This document shows positions 11,578 to 22,729 of a stretch of DNA of 64,000 nt, in pieces. Location: assembly GCA_004369085.1 (NCBI GenBank), contig ML210189.1, forward strand, positions 124,001 to 188,000, given 5' to 3'. This stretch comes from Coprinopsis marcescibilis (taxonomy: Eukaryota; Basidiomycota; Agaricomycetes; Agaricales; Psathyrellaceae). Below the pieces are notes generated by a model. It did not search any database, was not told where the DNA came from, and saw nothing but the letters and a program-made list of their open reading frames with translations. The translations under genes and the position numbers were made by a program. Each line of letters opens with the position of its first letter. The first letter of the stretch is position 1.

Positions 11578-12518
11578 ATGGACGTGTTCAACTTCGTCAT
11601 CAACGCGGGGGCGGTCGACGGTGACTCGTTCTTGCACCCGCCGCCAACAGCTCAAAACAACTCTCATCCTCCTGACTATCTGGAAGATAAACCCCGAAGC
11701 ATGAGTCTAGGGCCACTCCGGAGAAGCAGAACAGCGGTGCTGGGTGTAATCATCTTCGTCCTCGTTCTGGTCTTCTACGTTCCTTGGGAATTGCCATCGT
11801 CGGTAAAGGATCGTAGAATTCCCGGTCTCTCTCGAGCTAACGTCGCACAGCTCGCCAGGGATTCAAAAGTGAAAGTAGATGAACTTTATGGGTTGCTGCG
11901 GGTCGTCACCAGCCAAGACACTGGAAATACCCTCACGGAGAACCCAGAGCTGGATCCATCGAGCCCAATAAACTGGGATGTGTATGCGGCTGGAGACTCC
12001 AGTGTTAATTGGAGGAAGGAAGTTGCTCGGTTAAACAAGGAGTACCCGGTTATTGTATTCAGCAAGGAAAGTGCCGTTCAAATTTCAACGATTCGCGTTT
12101 AATTACTTGGACCTCCCTTTAGACTTACTGCCCGTGAGTGTTGCTCTGCAGTTGTAGCTATGTATCGTCGAGACTCACACTGAAGCCAACAGGTATTCTA
12201 AACGAGCCAAGCAACTCCTCCGTACCTATAAAATCCGCCCACCTCCAAAAGTCATCGAGGTCGATACCCGGAGTAAGTGCTGTCGTGTTCTCTCCAATTC
12301 GTGTCATTTAGCCATCCTCATTAGGCGACGGAGATGTTATCAAGGCCTTGTTGACCAGGCTAACCGGGCATTCCACGTTCCCCAATGTCATTATCCAAGG
12401 AAAGTCCATCGGAGGTTCCGACAACCTTCACGAACTCCACTCCAGCGGAAACCTTGAGAAACTTATCAAGGACACTGGAGCGAAAGTCAAGAAGACGCCC
12501 TCAAATCCAGCACAATGA
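11578..12518 (+). CDS. Membrane-anchored monothiol glutaredoxin (Grx6/Grx7-like)
   Basis: The protein has an N-terminal cytosolic part, one hydrophobic anchor (AVLGVIIFVLVLVFYVPW), a lumenal linker and a C-terminal glutaredoxin fold. The active site reads TYCPYS, a monothiol CPYS as in yeast Grx6/7 of the early secretory pathway. It is followed by KRAKQLLRTY, and later VIIQGKSIGGSDNLHEL, whose GGSDN binds glutathione. The fold is assembled from four exons. The residues TYCP lie on an 11-nt microexon (12123-12133). The intron before it (12067-12122) begins GAAAGT instead of GT. No other donor keeps the frame, so this is either a real GA-AG intron or a one-base change of GTAAGT. The stop is at 12516-12518. 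A second in-frame ATG at 11701 (MSLGPLRRSRT) gives a more typical short head and may be the true start. Confidence 0.82.
12067..12122 (+). other. Apparent GA-AG intron preceding an 11-nt microexon
   Basis: The 56-nt interval begins GAAAGT and ends CCTTTAG. Joining ...VIVFSK directly to TYCP restores the invariant glutaredoxin strand and active site. The GT four bases downstream of the donor shifts the frame and meets a stop. GAAAGT differs by one base from the consensus GTAAGT. Confidence 0.55.
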
Positions 12519-12671
12519 AAAACCATGTCCTTTTAGAACCTTTCCTGATGCGTTATTCCAAGCTTAGCAATATATACATTTTATTGCCCTGAAGCAGCAA
12601 GTATCATCGTTTATCTGGGTATGACAAACATGTCGCTTCGTCCGATCTCCCGAACTTGTATGTCAATAAAT

Positions 12672-13894
12672 TTACTGGCATTGGGAATACCAGTTGTTCA
12701 TGACGACGCAACTAGATCCACTGACGCAGCAAGTAGCTCCACCCCAACCAGAACCACCGCACTGGGCGAACTTGCTGGCGCAGTTCGTCGGTGGTGGCAG
12801 TGTAGGGGTAACGACGGGAGCTGAAGAGCTGGTGGTCGAAACGATGGGGGGGACGGAAGTGGTGGCCACAGGGTTGTTTGGACCAGTGATCAACCCGAAC
12901 CATTGGAGGACATCGTTCTCCTGGACGGCGATGTTATGAGGAGTGTTGGCAGCGCTGATGGATTGGAAATTTGGGCCATAGATGGACCGGGTCCAGCCAG
13001 AGACGGGCGAGTTTTGTTGCGTTTGAGCGGCAGTTTCAGAGTAGCCAAAGACGTTAGTCCACTGCTTGATGCCCTCAGCGTGGTTGCGGTAGCTCAAGGT
13101 GGTGTCGCTGTACGAAGGTTACTGAAAGTCGTTTCGTGATTCTGGATCGCTGTACTTACGCAGTTCCGTGGAAAATCTGAATTCTGGGTCTTGGGCCAGT
13201 GTAACCGGGGTATCCAGAGCGGACGAGGTCACCCTGTACATATAGATTGTGAATATTCTGGTATGGACTCACAATGAAATGTTGAATAGCGTACCCATTG
13301 TTGTGCAGTCTTTGTCAACGTTCCTCCAGCACACGCGTTGCTCCACATACCAGCACCGGCGAAACAAGCGTATGGAACACCTGCAAAGGCAGAGGCGGCG
13401 GCAAAGAGGTCGGGGTATGCACCAGCCAAGACGTTGGTCATCATTGCTCCTGAAGAGGTACCAGTCGCGAAGACGCGTGCTGGGTCGACGCCATATGTCT
13501 GAATAGCATATCGGACGGCACTTGCAATACCGAGCGAGTCGCCACCAGCATTGTGAGTGAATGTCGCGTTGGTGTGGACGTCCCAGCATCCTCCGCTGTC
13601 GGGTGCGTGGGGGTAGAGGACGATGAAGTTTTTATAAGTGTCGGCACGGTTGGCGTATTGAGTGCCTGTAAAGTATGCCTGAGCAGTACCAGTGCAATAG
13701 TGCATGGCGACGATCAAAGCGGGGTTGGCGACCAGGTTGGGTGGTCGGTAGAGGTACATGCGAACATTGGTGGGGTTTGTCCCAAAGCCCGAGATTTGTG
13801 TAAGTTGGTTAATGGCTGCCAAAGCACCGATGGTGCTGAGGAGGGAGACGGTCACGATCTTGAGTAGAAGGGATCTGAACATTTTGATGTTCAC
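12672..13894 (-). CDS. Secreted CE1-type esterase (acetylxylan/feruloyl esterase) with C-terminal CBM1
   Basis: The N-terminus has a secretion signal ([15 protein letters not shown]). It is followed by an alpha/beta hydrolase of the polyhydroxybutyrate-depolymerase-like CE1 type: [13 protein letters not shown], the nucleophile elbow [10 protein letters not shown] (GxSxG), and after one intron [21 protein letters not shown] with the catalytic aspartate. A further intron leads to [12 protein letters not shown] Thr/Ser/Pro linker ([13 protein letters not shown]) leads to a textbook fungal cellulose-binding module, [19 protein letters not shown] with the terminal NNWYSQCQ. Total is about 360 residues. 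The enzyme likely removes acetyl or feruloyl groups from xylan on plant cell walls, acting outside the cell. A TATA-like TATATAA lies on the minus strand about 30-40 bp upstream of the start (near 13923-13929). Two ATGs (13894 and codon 5) could start it. Confidence 0.93.
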
Positions 13895-14554
13895 TGGGGG
13901 TTTCTGTGCTACAACCGGTAAGTTATATAGCTTTGCGGGAGGGGGCCGTGTCCCAATTTGTCGGAGCGATCATCGTCCAGGAAGTTCCTCCAACCGAACA
14001 TCACCCGCTTCTTGAGGAGCGGATGACGACGGCGACGCTTTCGCTAGTTTTCGCTGGAATACATAGTACGTTCCAGTGTCACAATGCCAATCGACCATCT
14101 ATGAAGCTATAATTCCGGGGCCAGCTTTCCGAGAAGACCCAAAATCAGGTTCGAATGCGGGGCAGAACAATGGAGATTCGGATAGGGAAAAGCTCATCAA
14201 GACCCCATGACCGGTTCTGTTCCACCTTCTGGGTAATTGTACCCCACATTAGAGGAAACATCGACTTTGTGGTCCTAGTTGGTCATCAAAAGTACCCTGC
14301 CGATCCTTGATTCTCAGCCAGTTGCCGACCAAATGTCGAACTTTGTCCGATCCGTTTGCATGGCATCGCGGAGCCTGTTGGCCACATGGCGGCTTCACGC
14401 AACTTCGGCCGTTGCAAACAGTTAACCACCTTTTCACCTAATTTCGCCTACTTCGCGGAACGTTATTAATATTAGATCCACAATTGTAGACCCAGAAAGC
14501 CTTGTAGTAAATCGAAAGCAAGAAAAATACATCACTATAACATTGAGTAGTGCT
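13895..14554. other. Intergenic, no gene seen
   Basis: This 660-bp stretch lies between the start of the esterase gene and the 3' end of CTR9. It contains the esterase promoter (TATATAA near 13925) and no open frame with recognisable content. Confidence 0.5.
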
Positions 14555-17500
14555 TTATGGCATCTCTTCATCTGTATCAGAAAGAACCTCCTTGCTCTTG
14601 CTGTGATCGAAAGTCAGTTGATTCATGGGTCGGAAAATTATTGCAAAAGATACTCACAACTGCTTTTTACGCGCCGGCCCGCTCGGTTCTTCATCATCCT
14701 CGTCTCTGACTACACGCTTTTTAGCGCTCCGCTATAGGAAGGTGAGAAGTTGAGATGAGTCTGCAGGTCAACGGTAATCAGGAGAAGGCGAACCTTCTTC
14801 GCTGGTTTCTCCACGTCCTCTTCGTCACTGAATGCAGCTTGTTCCTCTTCCACCTGCTCACTCGAAGCCCTTTTCAGCTTGCCTCGGCGCTTTTTCTTTG
14901 GTTCGGGTGCCGCATCGTCCCCACTGGTAGGTTCTACTTTGGCTCTCTTGGTCTTCTTCTGGCGACGCTCTTTCTCTTCGTCACTCTCGATCTTAGCTTC
15001 TCTTGTCCATTCCATCGCTTGTTCCCGAGCAATGCGACGCTCTTCTGCGAGTTTTTCCGCTTCTTGTCGCAGTTCTTCCATCCTCCTTCTCTACAGTAAT
15101 TGAATTGCCGAATCAATATCAGCGCAAGCGGATATAACTTTAAACACTAACCTCTTCAGCCTCTTGCTTTGCTTTCTCCTCCGAGCGTTTCTGTCGGGCC
15201 GTTTCTAACCGAGTTTGTTGCTCCGTTTCGTACTGACGTTGAGTTGATAGGTGCTCGTCTGCCTTCCTCAACATGCTATCGCCATATTTCCTTCGCTGGA
15301 CGGCAATGTCCCGGTTGTAAGGGAGGACCGGCGATTTGTCTCCAGCCAGGGAAGCGAACAACCTACAAATGAGGTAAATACAATTAGAGAGCTGGCAGAA
15401 CCGTGAAAAGACAGCGTACTTGTTCGCGTTTGCAGCTTGATCAATAACTCGCTGGAGGTCCTTGAGTGTTCGCTTCTGGGAGGGGATGGAGAACATCATT
15501 TCTGCTGCCTTTTGCTGAATCATTGCAATGTTGTAAAGGGCAACCTTGTCTGCAGGTTGGATGTGTAGCGCCTGACAAAGCAGTCAGGTAACCAATACAT
15601 ATGGTGATAAGATGTGTGACGCACCGATTGGGCGTATCGAAGCGCTGTATTCATCGCAGCCAATGACTGGTCTTTGATTGCTTTTGAATACCACGATCGG
15701 CAGAGGCAGACGAGAACAGGAACATTTTTCCCGTTATAAAAGCGGATTGATGCAGTCTCGTACTGCGAATGAAATGAAGTGAGTCAAATTATACATGGAA
15801 AGGAGTATAAAAGCCACCTACGCTTTCAATTGCTCTGTCGAACTCATCTCGAGCATAGTAACAATGTCCCATATTGACATAAACGCTCCCATCGTTTATG
15901 GACTCCCGGACTTTGGTAAATATGTCCAAAGCCTCCCTGATAGTGGAAATCCGTCTTTGGTTTTCATCAGCGGTCGGAGCGCCCATAGCGCCATGGAGAG
16001 TTCCAAGAGCATCATCAGCGAGGACGATGGCCAAACCCTGCGCAGCGTAGGCACACGAGGGATCCACCGACAGCGCCTTTTCGTAAAACTCGATCCCTCG
16101 CATGAAGAGCTTCTTTCGCTCGTCAATGCCCTTCTGAGTTACGTCGCGGTGTTCTCGAGCTTGGAAGTAGTGCACCCAACCGACAAGACACAGTGCGTAT
16201 ACATCGTGCTTTTCCATTTGCGCGGTGGCATGCACAAAGTCTTTGAGGGGTCTGTGGTCGTTGACGCGGATCGTTTCCATGAGAAAATAGGAATAGAATG
16301 CGCGGAGATTGTGATTTGTGGGCTGGGAAGTGAGGGCTTGCTTGAGAAGGTCGTGAGCTTCAGTTATCCTATTGAGCTGGAGCAGCATATGAGCCAGTCG
16401 AATTTTGGCTAAAGGAAGTATCAGACAACAGTCGTCCCGAAATTCAGGTGGGATGAACTTACCATCTATGTATTCGGGATGTCTTGAAAGAAGTTTGTCA
16501 TAGGCACTTTTGGCCAAGGTTGTCTCCCCTTCGTCTTCATATACGCGTGCCAGATTGTAGAGCATCGAGGTGGACATTGATTCCGTGTCTGTCGACTGCA
16601 AGGTAGCCGTTTTCATCAAGGCCGTCTCGTACAGTGCTCTCGCCTCAGAGAACCGCCCGTCGAGATGTTTAAGGGCGCTGATATTGTTGATCAGGCGAGG
16701 GTCAATATCGCCAGACGCTTCACTAATTCGCATCGCTTCTTCGTATGCCTTCCCAACCCGTTCTATGTTTTCCCCTTGCCATAACCGTGCGATTTCGAGA
16801 TGCATTTCAAGATCTTCCGTAATGTTGCGCGATGCTTTGCTTGGACCGCTACGCGCGCCATCGATTTCAATGCCCTTTAATGCGCGATCAAACAAATCCC
16901 GTGCACGAGCCTGCTCCTGCGCCAAGTCGTAAGCTATGACACCTTCCCTTGGGCATGCCCGCAAAGACGCAAGCATGACAGTAGCCTCAACCGAGCGTTG
17001 TGCGTTGGGCTGCTGCAGAAGTGTGTCCAACGTATGGATAGCGGCAGGTGTTTCATCTAAAAGTACCTGTCAGGTTTCCTGCAACAATTTCTGGGAAAAT
17101 CTCGCACCATAATGCATTTGTAGCTGCGCCATCCCGATAGAAGCGACGACATGCTTCGTCGCCTTTTCTCCTTGGCTCAACATCTCCATGATATTGGAGT
17201 AGAACTGGCGGGCTTGGGCTACGTTCCCTTGAGCATGTGCTACCCTACCAGCTCGGAGATACCCTTCTATGAGCATGGACCGTGTGTCGGCAAATTGGAT
17301 GGTTCTTTCAGCAAGCTTCATCGCCTGGCACCAGGTTATACGTGATCTGTGGACCAGAAATCCGCTCGGTAAGCACTCACCCTTGGATAATTGCCTTTTC
17401 GGATGAACAACTCGCAAAGCGCATTGGCTGAAGATGCGTTCTTCTGGTTCGCTTGGAAAGCCTTTTCCACCATCTTTGTACCAGCGATGAATGCTTGCGA

Positions 17501-18529
17501 TTTTGCTTCTTCGGATATGCCTTCTGCTTTGCTGGCATTGATCGACTCTAGCCCAAGCAGCAACTGGGCTGCCCACTCTCCTGGATTCTGGATCTGTGTA
17601 AGTGAGCGAGAAACTAAATAAAATATAACTTTACCACTTCCAAACTTCGCTGCCAGGCAGCCTTTGCCTTGGCTTTGAAATCCAGTGCCCAAAGGCAAAG
17701 TCCAATACCGATTCGCGGGTCAGGTTTACAATCAGGTTTGTATCGAAGAACGTCTTGGTACACCCGGAGGGCATCTTTGTGCCGCCGTTGGGCGTACAGG
17801 ACACGAGCCTGGGGTACGATTAGCTGACATGTTGGAATATGAACGAATGCGACGCACCTTTCCAAGCAGTGCTACGATATTAGTTGGGCTTCCGGTGAGC
17901 ACGCCCTCGAATGACCGCAACGCATCGTCCCAATTCTTTTGGGCAAGTTGCTGGATACCTCGCGTGAGGAATGGTAGTGTGCCATCCATCACTTCGCCAG
18001 AGTGTTCCACCATCTTTTGAGCGATATTTGAGAATTTTGAAGCTTCTCCATATAGATGCTTCTTCGGCGTCTCGTTTTCCACGATATCGTGCTCTATTAA
18101 ACTGTGAGTGTCACGAAATAAAGACTTTCCTGAACTTACGAGCATCTTCGAGGATAAGCGTAGGTGCTTTCCTTGCATGCGAAAGCTGGACATTTGCAAG
18201 TAATGCATATATCGGCGGTAGTGAGTTCGAGGAACCAGTGGCGTGAAAAGCTGACATCAATTCTGTTCAGCATTGTGCGTGCAAGAGATAGGTCAAAGGT
18301 CCAACTCACATTCGATAGCGGCCTGCGCGATTTTCTCTGCGGCGTCAAGATAACCTCTTCGCCAGTATTCAGCAGCCAGCTTGGTCCATATCCATATCTT
18401 GCACTGGCCCTCCTTCAGTAAATCGAGTACGTCGACTGGGTTCGGGTCGAGGTTGTCCAAGTCAATGGTGATGACCTCCTGGCCGCCCAATTCAATATCC
18501 ACTGAACGCCCGGTCTGTACTTCATCCAT
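14555..18529 (-). CDS. CTR9: CTR9, TPR subunit of the Paf1 transcription elongation complex
   Basis: About twelve exons encode a protein of roughly 1,050-1,100 residues, the usual CTR9 length. The start (18529) gives MDEVQTGRSVDIEL followed by VITIDLDNLDPNPVDVLDLL, the conserved CTR9 head. Tetratricopeptide repeats then run through most of the protein, for example LYNLARVYEDEGETTLAKSA, IRLAHMLLQLNRITEAHDLL, FYEKALSVDPSCAYAAQGLA and VYVNMGHCYYARDEFDRAIE. The C-terminal third is a charged helix (QEAEKLAEERRIAREQAMEW) and a Lys/Asp/Glu-rich tail with SDEE and KKKRRGKLKR clusters ending SDTDEEMP. CTR9 scaffolds the Paf1 complex on RNA polymerase II and supports histone H2B ubiquitination and H3K4/K36 methylation. 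The last intron splits KKQ|F before a 46-nt terminal exon. Confidence 0.95.
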
Positions 18530-19539
18530 AATAACGATTCCGCGTTATCAAGGCGCTGGTGTGTGGTCAATGCCGCCGTGTATGGTGTTGACGATGAGGA
18601 TTTTGTGCCAAATGGCAGTTCGTCGCTGAACTTGTTTCGGACTAGACGCGCTGTGACCGTCAAGCTGACTGCATCAAGGGCTTGGCAAATGATGTTCAGG
18701 TAACGTGATCAAGACACGGCTGCCAGTGGCGCGTGTGCAGTGTGCAGTGTGCGCCGTGCGCGCGGCGTGCTGAGTGCTGACTCTGGAGTCTGGAGTCTGT
18801 CGACTCTAGAGTACATAGCCGATCCAGAATACCATTTACCCTTTTGTGCATGCAGAACCTTAGGCTGTAGTTTGGGCACTTTCTTGAGCAGCCTCGAGTC
18901 GCGTTAACGCCTAAACGCTTTCAGGGAGGACAACTCAAATATTGGGACTGCTTGCGATTGACCAATACAGCAGAGCAGTAAGCTGGAAGCTTTCAAGCTT
19001 TACACCTCAGTAAATTGAGGAGAGAAAAACGTAGCCTGGGCATCTATATACAGAGAATACCAAAAGGAGTGTATTTAAATGTGGAACTGATGTATATTTA
19101 CTTTAGTCTGTGACTTACACGAAAAAACTAATGCATTGATGTGCTTGATTCAAAACTTTAGGCTCTCGAAGAGAGGTCTCCCTGGCTTCAGGTCGTCTGT
19201 GCCATCTGTATCTAGTCAATAGACTCAAGTTCTGACTTAAGGCAATTAAGTAGGGCTTGACAGAATAGGGGCTTTTGATTTTGTAAGCGTGGGAAACAAA
19301 GGTATCAGATTTGGCAAGCTCTTGGTAGTCGAGGAGACACATCCACCAACCTCCAAAAGAGCGTGAGCGTCGTCAACGTCGACATCGGGCAGTCAAAAGG
19401 TTCACGGTACGTATCTACTGCGTCCAGCCGTACCTCTATCTCGAAGAACTGGGCGAAATGCTGCGATTTGGGGCTGGATGCGTCGCTTTCAGCTTGGATG
19501 ATGACTGACTGTTTGCCCGTTCCACAGGTTCTATCCAAC
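18530..19539. other. Intergenic region upstream of RPS0 and CTR9
   Basis: This is a 1-kb divergent region between CTR9 (-) and RPS0 (+). It contains a simple-sequence patch (18730-18812), a TTTAAAT/TATATTTA-rich zone near 19070-19100 and a CAG/GTTCTATCC boundary at 19527, which could be the end of a 5'UTR intron of the ribosomal gene. No supported coding frame was seen. Confidence 0.45.
18730..18812. repeat. Short imperfect tandem repeat patch (GTGTGCA and GGAGTCT units)
   Basis: The sequence contains repeated GTGTGCAGTGTGCA, then GTGCGCGCGGCGTGC, then tandem CTCTGGAGTCTGGAGTCT. It is low-complexity and lies in the CTR9/RPS0 divergent promoter region. Confidence 0.6.
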
Positions 19540-20529
19540 ATGACGTCGAAACTCCCTTCTGTCTTGAGCGCTACCGAGGAGGATATCCAACTTCTTTTGG
19601 CCGCACAATGCCACATTGGCACCAAAAACTGCGATAAGCAGATGGAGTCTTACGTCTGGAAAAGGCGTGCGGATGGTATGCATTTATTGCAATTCTAGCC
19701 CGAAAACAAGGCTCATTTGCTCAGGTATCCACATCCTGAACATTGGAAAAACTTGGGAGAAGATCGTTCTTGCCGCCCGTATCATCGCTGCTGTTGAGAA
19801 CCCCAACGACGTTTGCGTTATCTCAGCCCGTCCATATGGTCACCGCGCCGTTCTTAAGTACGCTGCCAACACTGGAGCCCAGGCGATTGCTGGTCGTTTC
19901 ACTCCCGGTTCCTTCACCAACTACATCACCCGTTCGTTCAAGGAGCCCCGCCTTATCATTGTCACCGACCCCCGAGTGGACCACCAAGCCATCCGAGAGG
20001 CCTCTTACGTCAACATCCCTGTTATCGCCCTCTGCGACACCGATGCTCCCTTGAAGTTTGTCGACGTTGCTATCCCCACCAACAACAAGACCAGACACTC
20101 CATTGGTCTCGTCTGGTGGCTCCTCGCCCGTGAGGTCCTCAGACTCCGCGGCACCATTCCCAGAACGCCCGACGGCTGGAGCGTCATGGTCGACATGTTC
20201 TTCTACAGGGATCCCGAAGAGGTTGAGAAACAGCAACAAGAGGAAGCCGCCGCCAAGGCTCAACAACAACCCGTCGAAGAGGCTGCTCCCGGTCTCTCTG
20301 AATGGGACGTATCCAGCGCACCTCAAGCTGGTAGCATCAACCCTGCATTGGTCTCCGGCGAAGGTATGTTTCACGACCGTCAAGGCGCATCGTTTCCTAA
20401 CCTCAGTATCCAGGTGCTCTTGACTGGGCTGCCGACCCCCCTGCTGGACCTAGCGATTGGGCCGCTGAAGCCGCTCCTGCTGCTGCTGGATGGGGCGCAG
20501 AACCCGCCGGCGCCAGTGGTTGGGATTAA
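19540..20529 (+). CDS. RPS0: 40S ribosomal protein uS2 (RPS0/RpSA)
   Basis: Three exons encode about 290 residues. The start [20 protein letters not shown] is followed by [15 protein letters not shown], the conserved RpSA head. Later signatures are [20 protein letters not shown] across intron 1, [40 protein letters not shown] and [18 protein letters not shown], then the [20 protein letters not shown] core. The C-terminus is the acidic/aromatic tail with repeated W motifs ([19 protein letters not shown]) joined across intron 2. It is a structural protein of the small subunit needed for late 40S maturation. The stop is TAA at 20527-20529. Codon use is strongly biased to C-ending codons, as in highly expressed fungal genes. 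Confidence 0.97.
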
Positions 20530-20778
20530 ACGTTTGCCAGCATCCGACTCTCTACGCCGTTCTTTCTTTGCACAACCGACAGGGCATCGTATCCATTACA
20601 CACGATTGTATGTACTGATATGGCGCCATCATGAAAATATGACTATTTCATCTCTCATTCTGAAAAATCCATTCGATTGGTTAAGCTCGTCATGAATTGA
20701 CCCTTGTACACCAAGATCGAATTGCACATAGGTTATCCCGATTCCCCAGTAAAGGAAATTCAATCGAAGTGACATTGC

Positions 20779-22295
20779 TCAGATTTTGCAGACGGTCAAC
20801 TGTGGAGATGCGAGGCCTGAATTTCCTTTAGCATACATCACTAGATACAGAACAATCAAGTTACTCACCGGTAAGGAAGAGCAAATTCCTTTCAGTGTCG
20901 TAGGCGACTGTGGTTGTACCTGAGGCAATATCCCCATTGTCCTCGAAAACCTTCGTAAGTGAGATCAGTTCCTGTTCAGCTATTGGGTGTGTATTTTTAC
21001 CTTTTCGATTCGATACTTTTCACCGTAAAATGAGCCAGGACCTGTGTTGATGGAGAATCGCACCACGGATGTTGCGGACTTCACACCAGTCGGGTCAGTG
21101 AAGTGCTTCAGCAGATCGAAGCCTTTTGGGAATGCTAGAACGACCATTGTGCATTGAGAAATAGACGGGCTTCAGTGGAGACTCGGCTTACCCGCTGCCC
21201 ATACGTGACCTTCTGAGTCGATCTGTATGTTATCCAGGGGGAGCTCTGCATCAAATGGTCCATGTCAGGCTCAGGTCCATCACATCAGAATTTGAGTGCC
21301 TTTACCAGACTTGATGATATCTGTGACGAAAAGAGTGTTGTCTGCTTGCTTCTCGAGAACGCTAAGCGTAGCACCAATGCAGCTGACGACGTATACAGTC
21401 CCATTGGGCGCCTGAGCAATACCGTTGTTGCTATGCATGTTTTGGATCGCGAATTTGCATCCTTCGTCTACATTGCAGTATGTCACGGATGTCGCAGCGT
21501 ATCCGAACGTTTCGAGTTCTCTTTTCTAGGGTGGGAGGGTAAGTAGTAAGAATACGATCTGGAGTTGAGCTTAGCACACCCAGCCAGTCTTGCTTCCGTG
21601 GTCGTTGGTAACGTAAAAGCTCTTGCCGTCGGGGGAGCCAATCAAGTCATTGGGAGTGATGATAGTCTCTGGGTCCTCGACGGTTTGGATGTAGTCCAGA
21701 GTCGAACCTCCAAGAGTGCCTTTGAATATCTCAATCGATGAATCAGCACCGATTTTGGTCGCGTCGCCTTCGAGAGGGGCACGGTGGTTGATTAAATATA
21801 ACCAAAGTTGGTTGGGGTCGTCGGATGAAGTCACAACGTCCATCCCATGGGACGAGAAACCACGAGCACTTGGGAACCCTTCAAACGTCAATTTGGTGAC
21901 CTTTTGAGTTTTCGGGTCGTATATTGCGACATAATCGTCGCGTTTTGCACCGACAGCGTTTAAATGTCTCGTGGCTGGCAGCCAGTGAACGCGACTTTCT
22001 GGTGTCGAGCAGGCCAGGTAGACTAATCCGCTGGCTTGGTGAAGAACAAGCTCTGTGAATGAAGTTCATATTAAAAACCGAGATCAAAATCAATGTCGGA
22101 GGAAACAACACAGGAATACTTACTCTCGCATGCTTTTAGCTCCGGAACACCTGTGCAGTCATTGTTGTTGATGGACTCGACGACACGACCCTGTCCTAGC
22201 CGCGTTAGGATAGGTCTCAGTGTTATTTGGTAGAAGCCACCGGCAATGGCAGCCAGTACGACGAGGAGGTTAACTAGAATTCGGCCGGCACCCAT
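20779..22295 (-). CDS. Paraoxonase/arylesterase-like beta-propeller lactonase
   Basis: Exons from 22295 to 20779 give about 380 residues. An N-terminal hydrophobic segment (ILVNLLVVLAAIAGGFYQI) acts as anchor or signal. Then come GVPELKACE, ASGLVYLACSTPESRVHWLP, GFSSHGMDVVTSSDDPNQLW, PNDLIGSPDGKSFYVTNDHG, NVDEGCKFAIQNMHSNNGIA and the closing LPLDNIQIDSEGHVWAAAFP. The SHGMDV, PNDL, SNNGIA and LPLDNI blocks hold the calcium-binding and catalytic Asn/Asp positions of the paraoxonase six-bladed propeller. Lactone or aryl-ester hydrolysis at a membrane or in the secretory route is inferred. The last exon adds GNSGLASPQLTVCKI after a 50-nt intron. Confidence 0.9.
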
Positions 22296-22729
22296 GTTGA
22301 ACTTGATGGTGGGGTCTGGAAAGATGGGGACGGACTGTCAGGGGGCTGTGACTGCTCAATGATGATGACGCTTCATGAATATAAACGGCATGATTTAAGG
22401 ATCCGGCAGTGACCGCCGTGAACTGGTTTCCGAGAACATTATTGTAGACCGTACGATCCCTTCGAAGCCCTTCGAGTCCCTATTTATGTTCTTTGAGCTG
22501 TACATATATAACCAGGGCACATCATAGCAAATTGGTGATAAGATATGTGGATAAACATACCATTGCGCGCACCACGGATCATAATATATCACATCGACCA
22601 TATGCAATTGTAGAGCCTCTCTATCCCCAGATAGCGAGGCGGTACCAAACCCCAGGCTGTCTCCTCGGCACCGCCATCTTAGTTAAGTCCCATCTTTCCC
22701 GTTGTAAGCGTTCGTCTTTGTTGTCGGCC
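22296..22729. other. Divergent promoter region, no gene
   Basis: This 434-bp interval lies between the paraoxonase-like gene (-) and bleomycin hydrolase (+). It is AT-rich around 22500-22600 and could extend the bleomycin hydrolase frame upstream, but that extension lacks an ATG in a family-like context. Confidence 0.45.
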
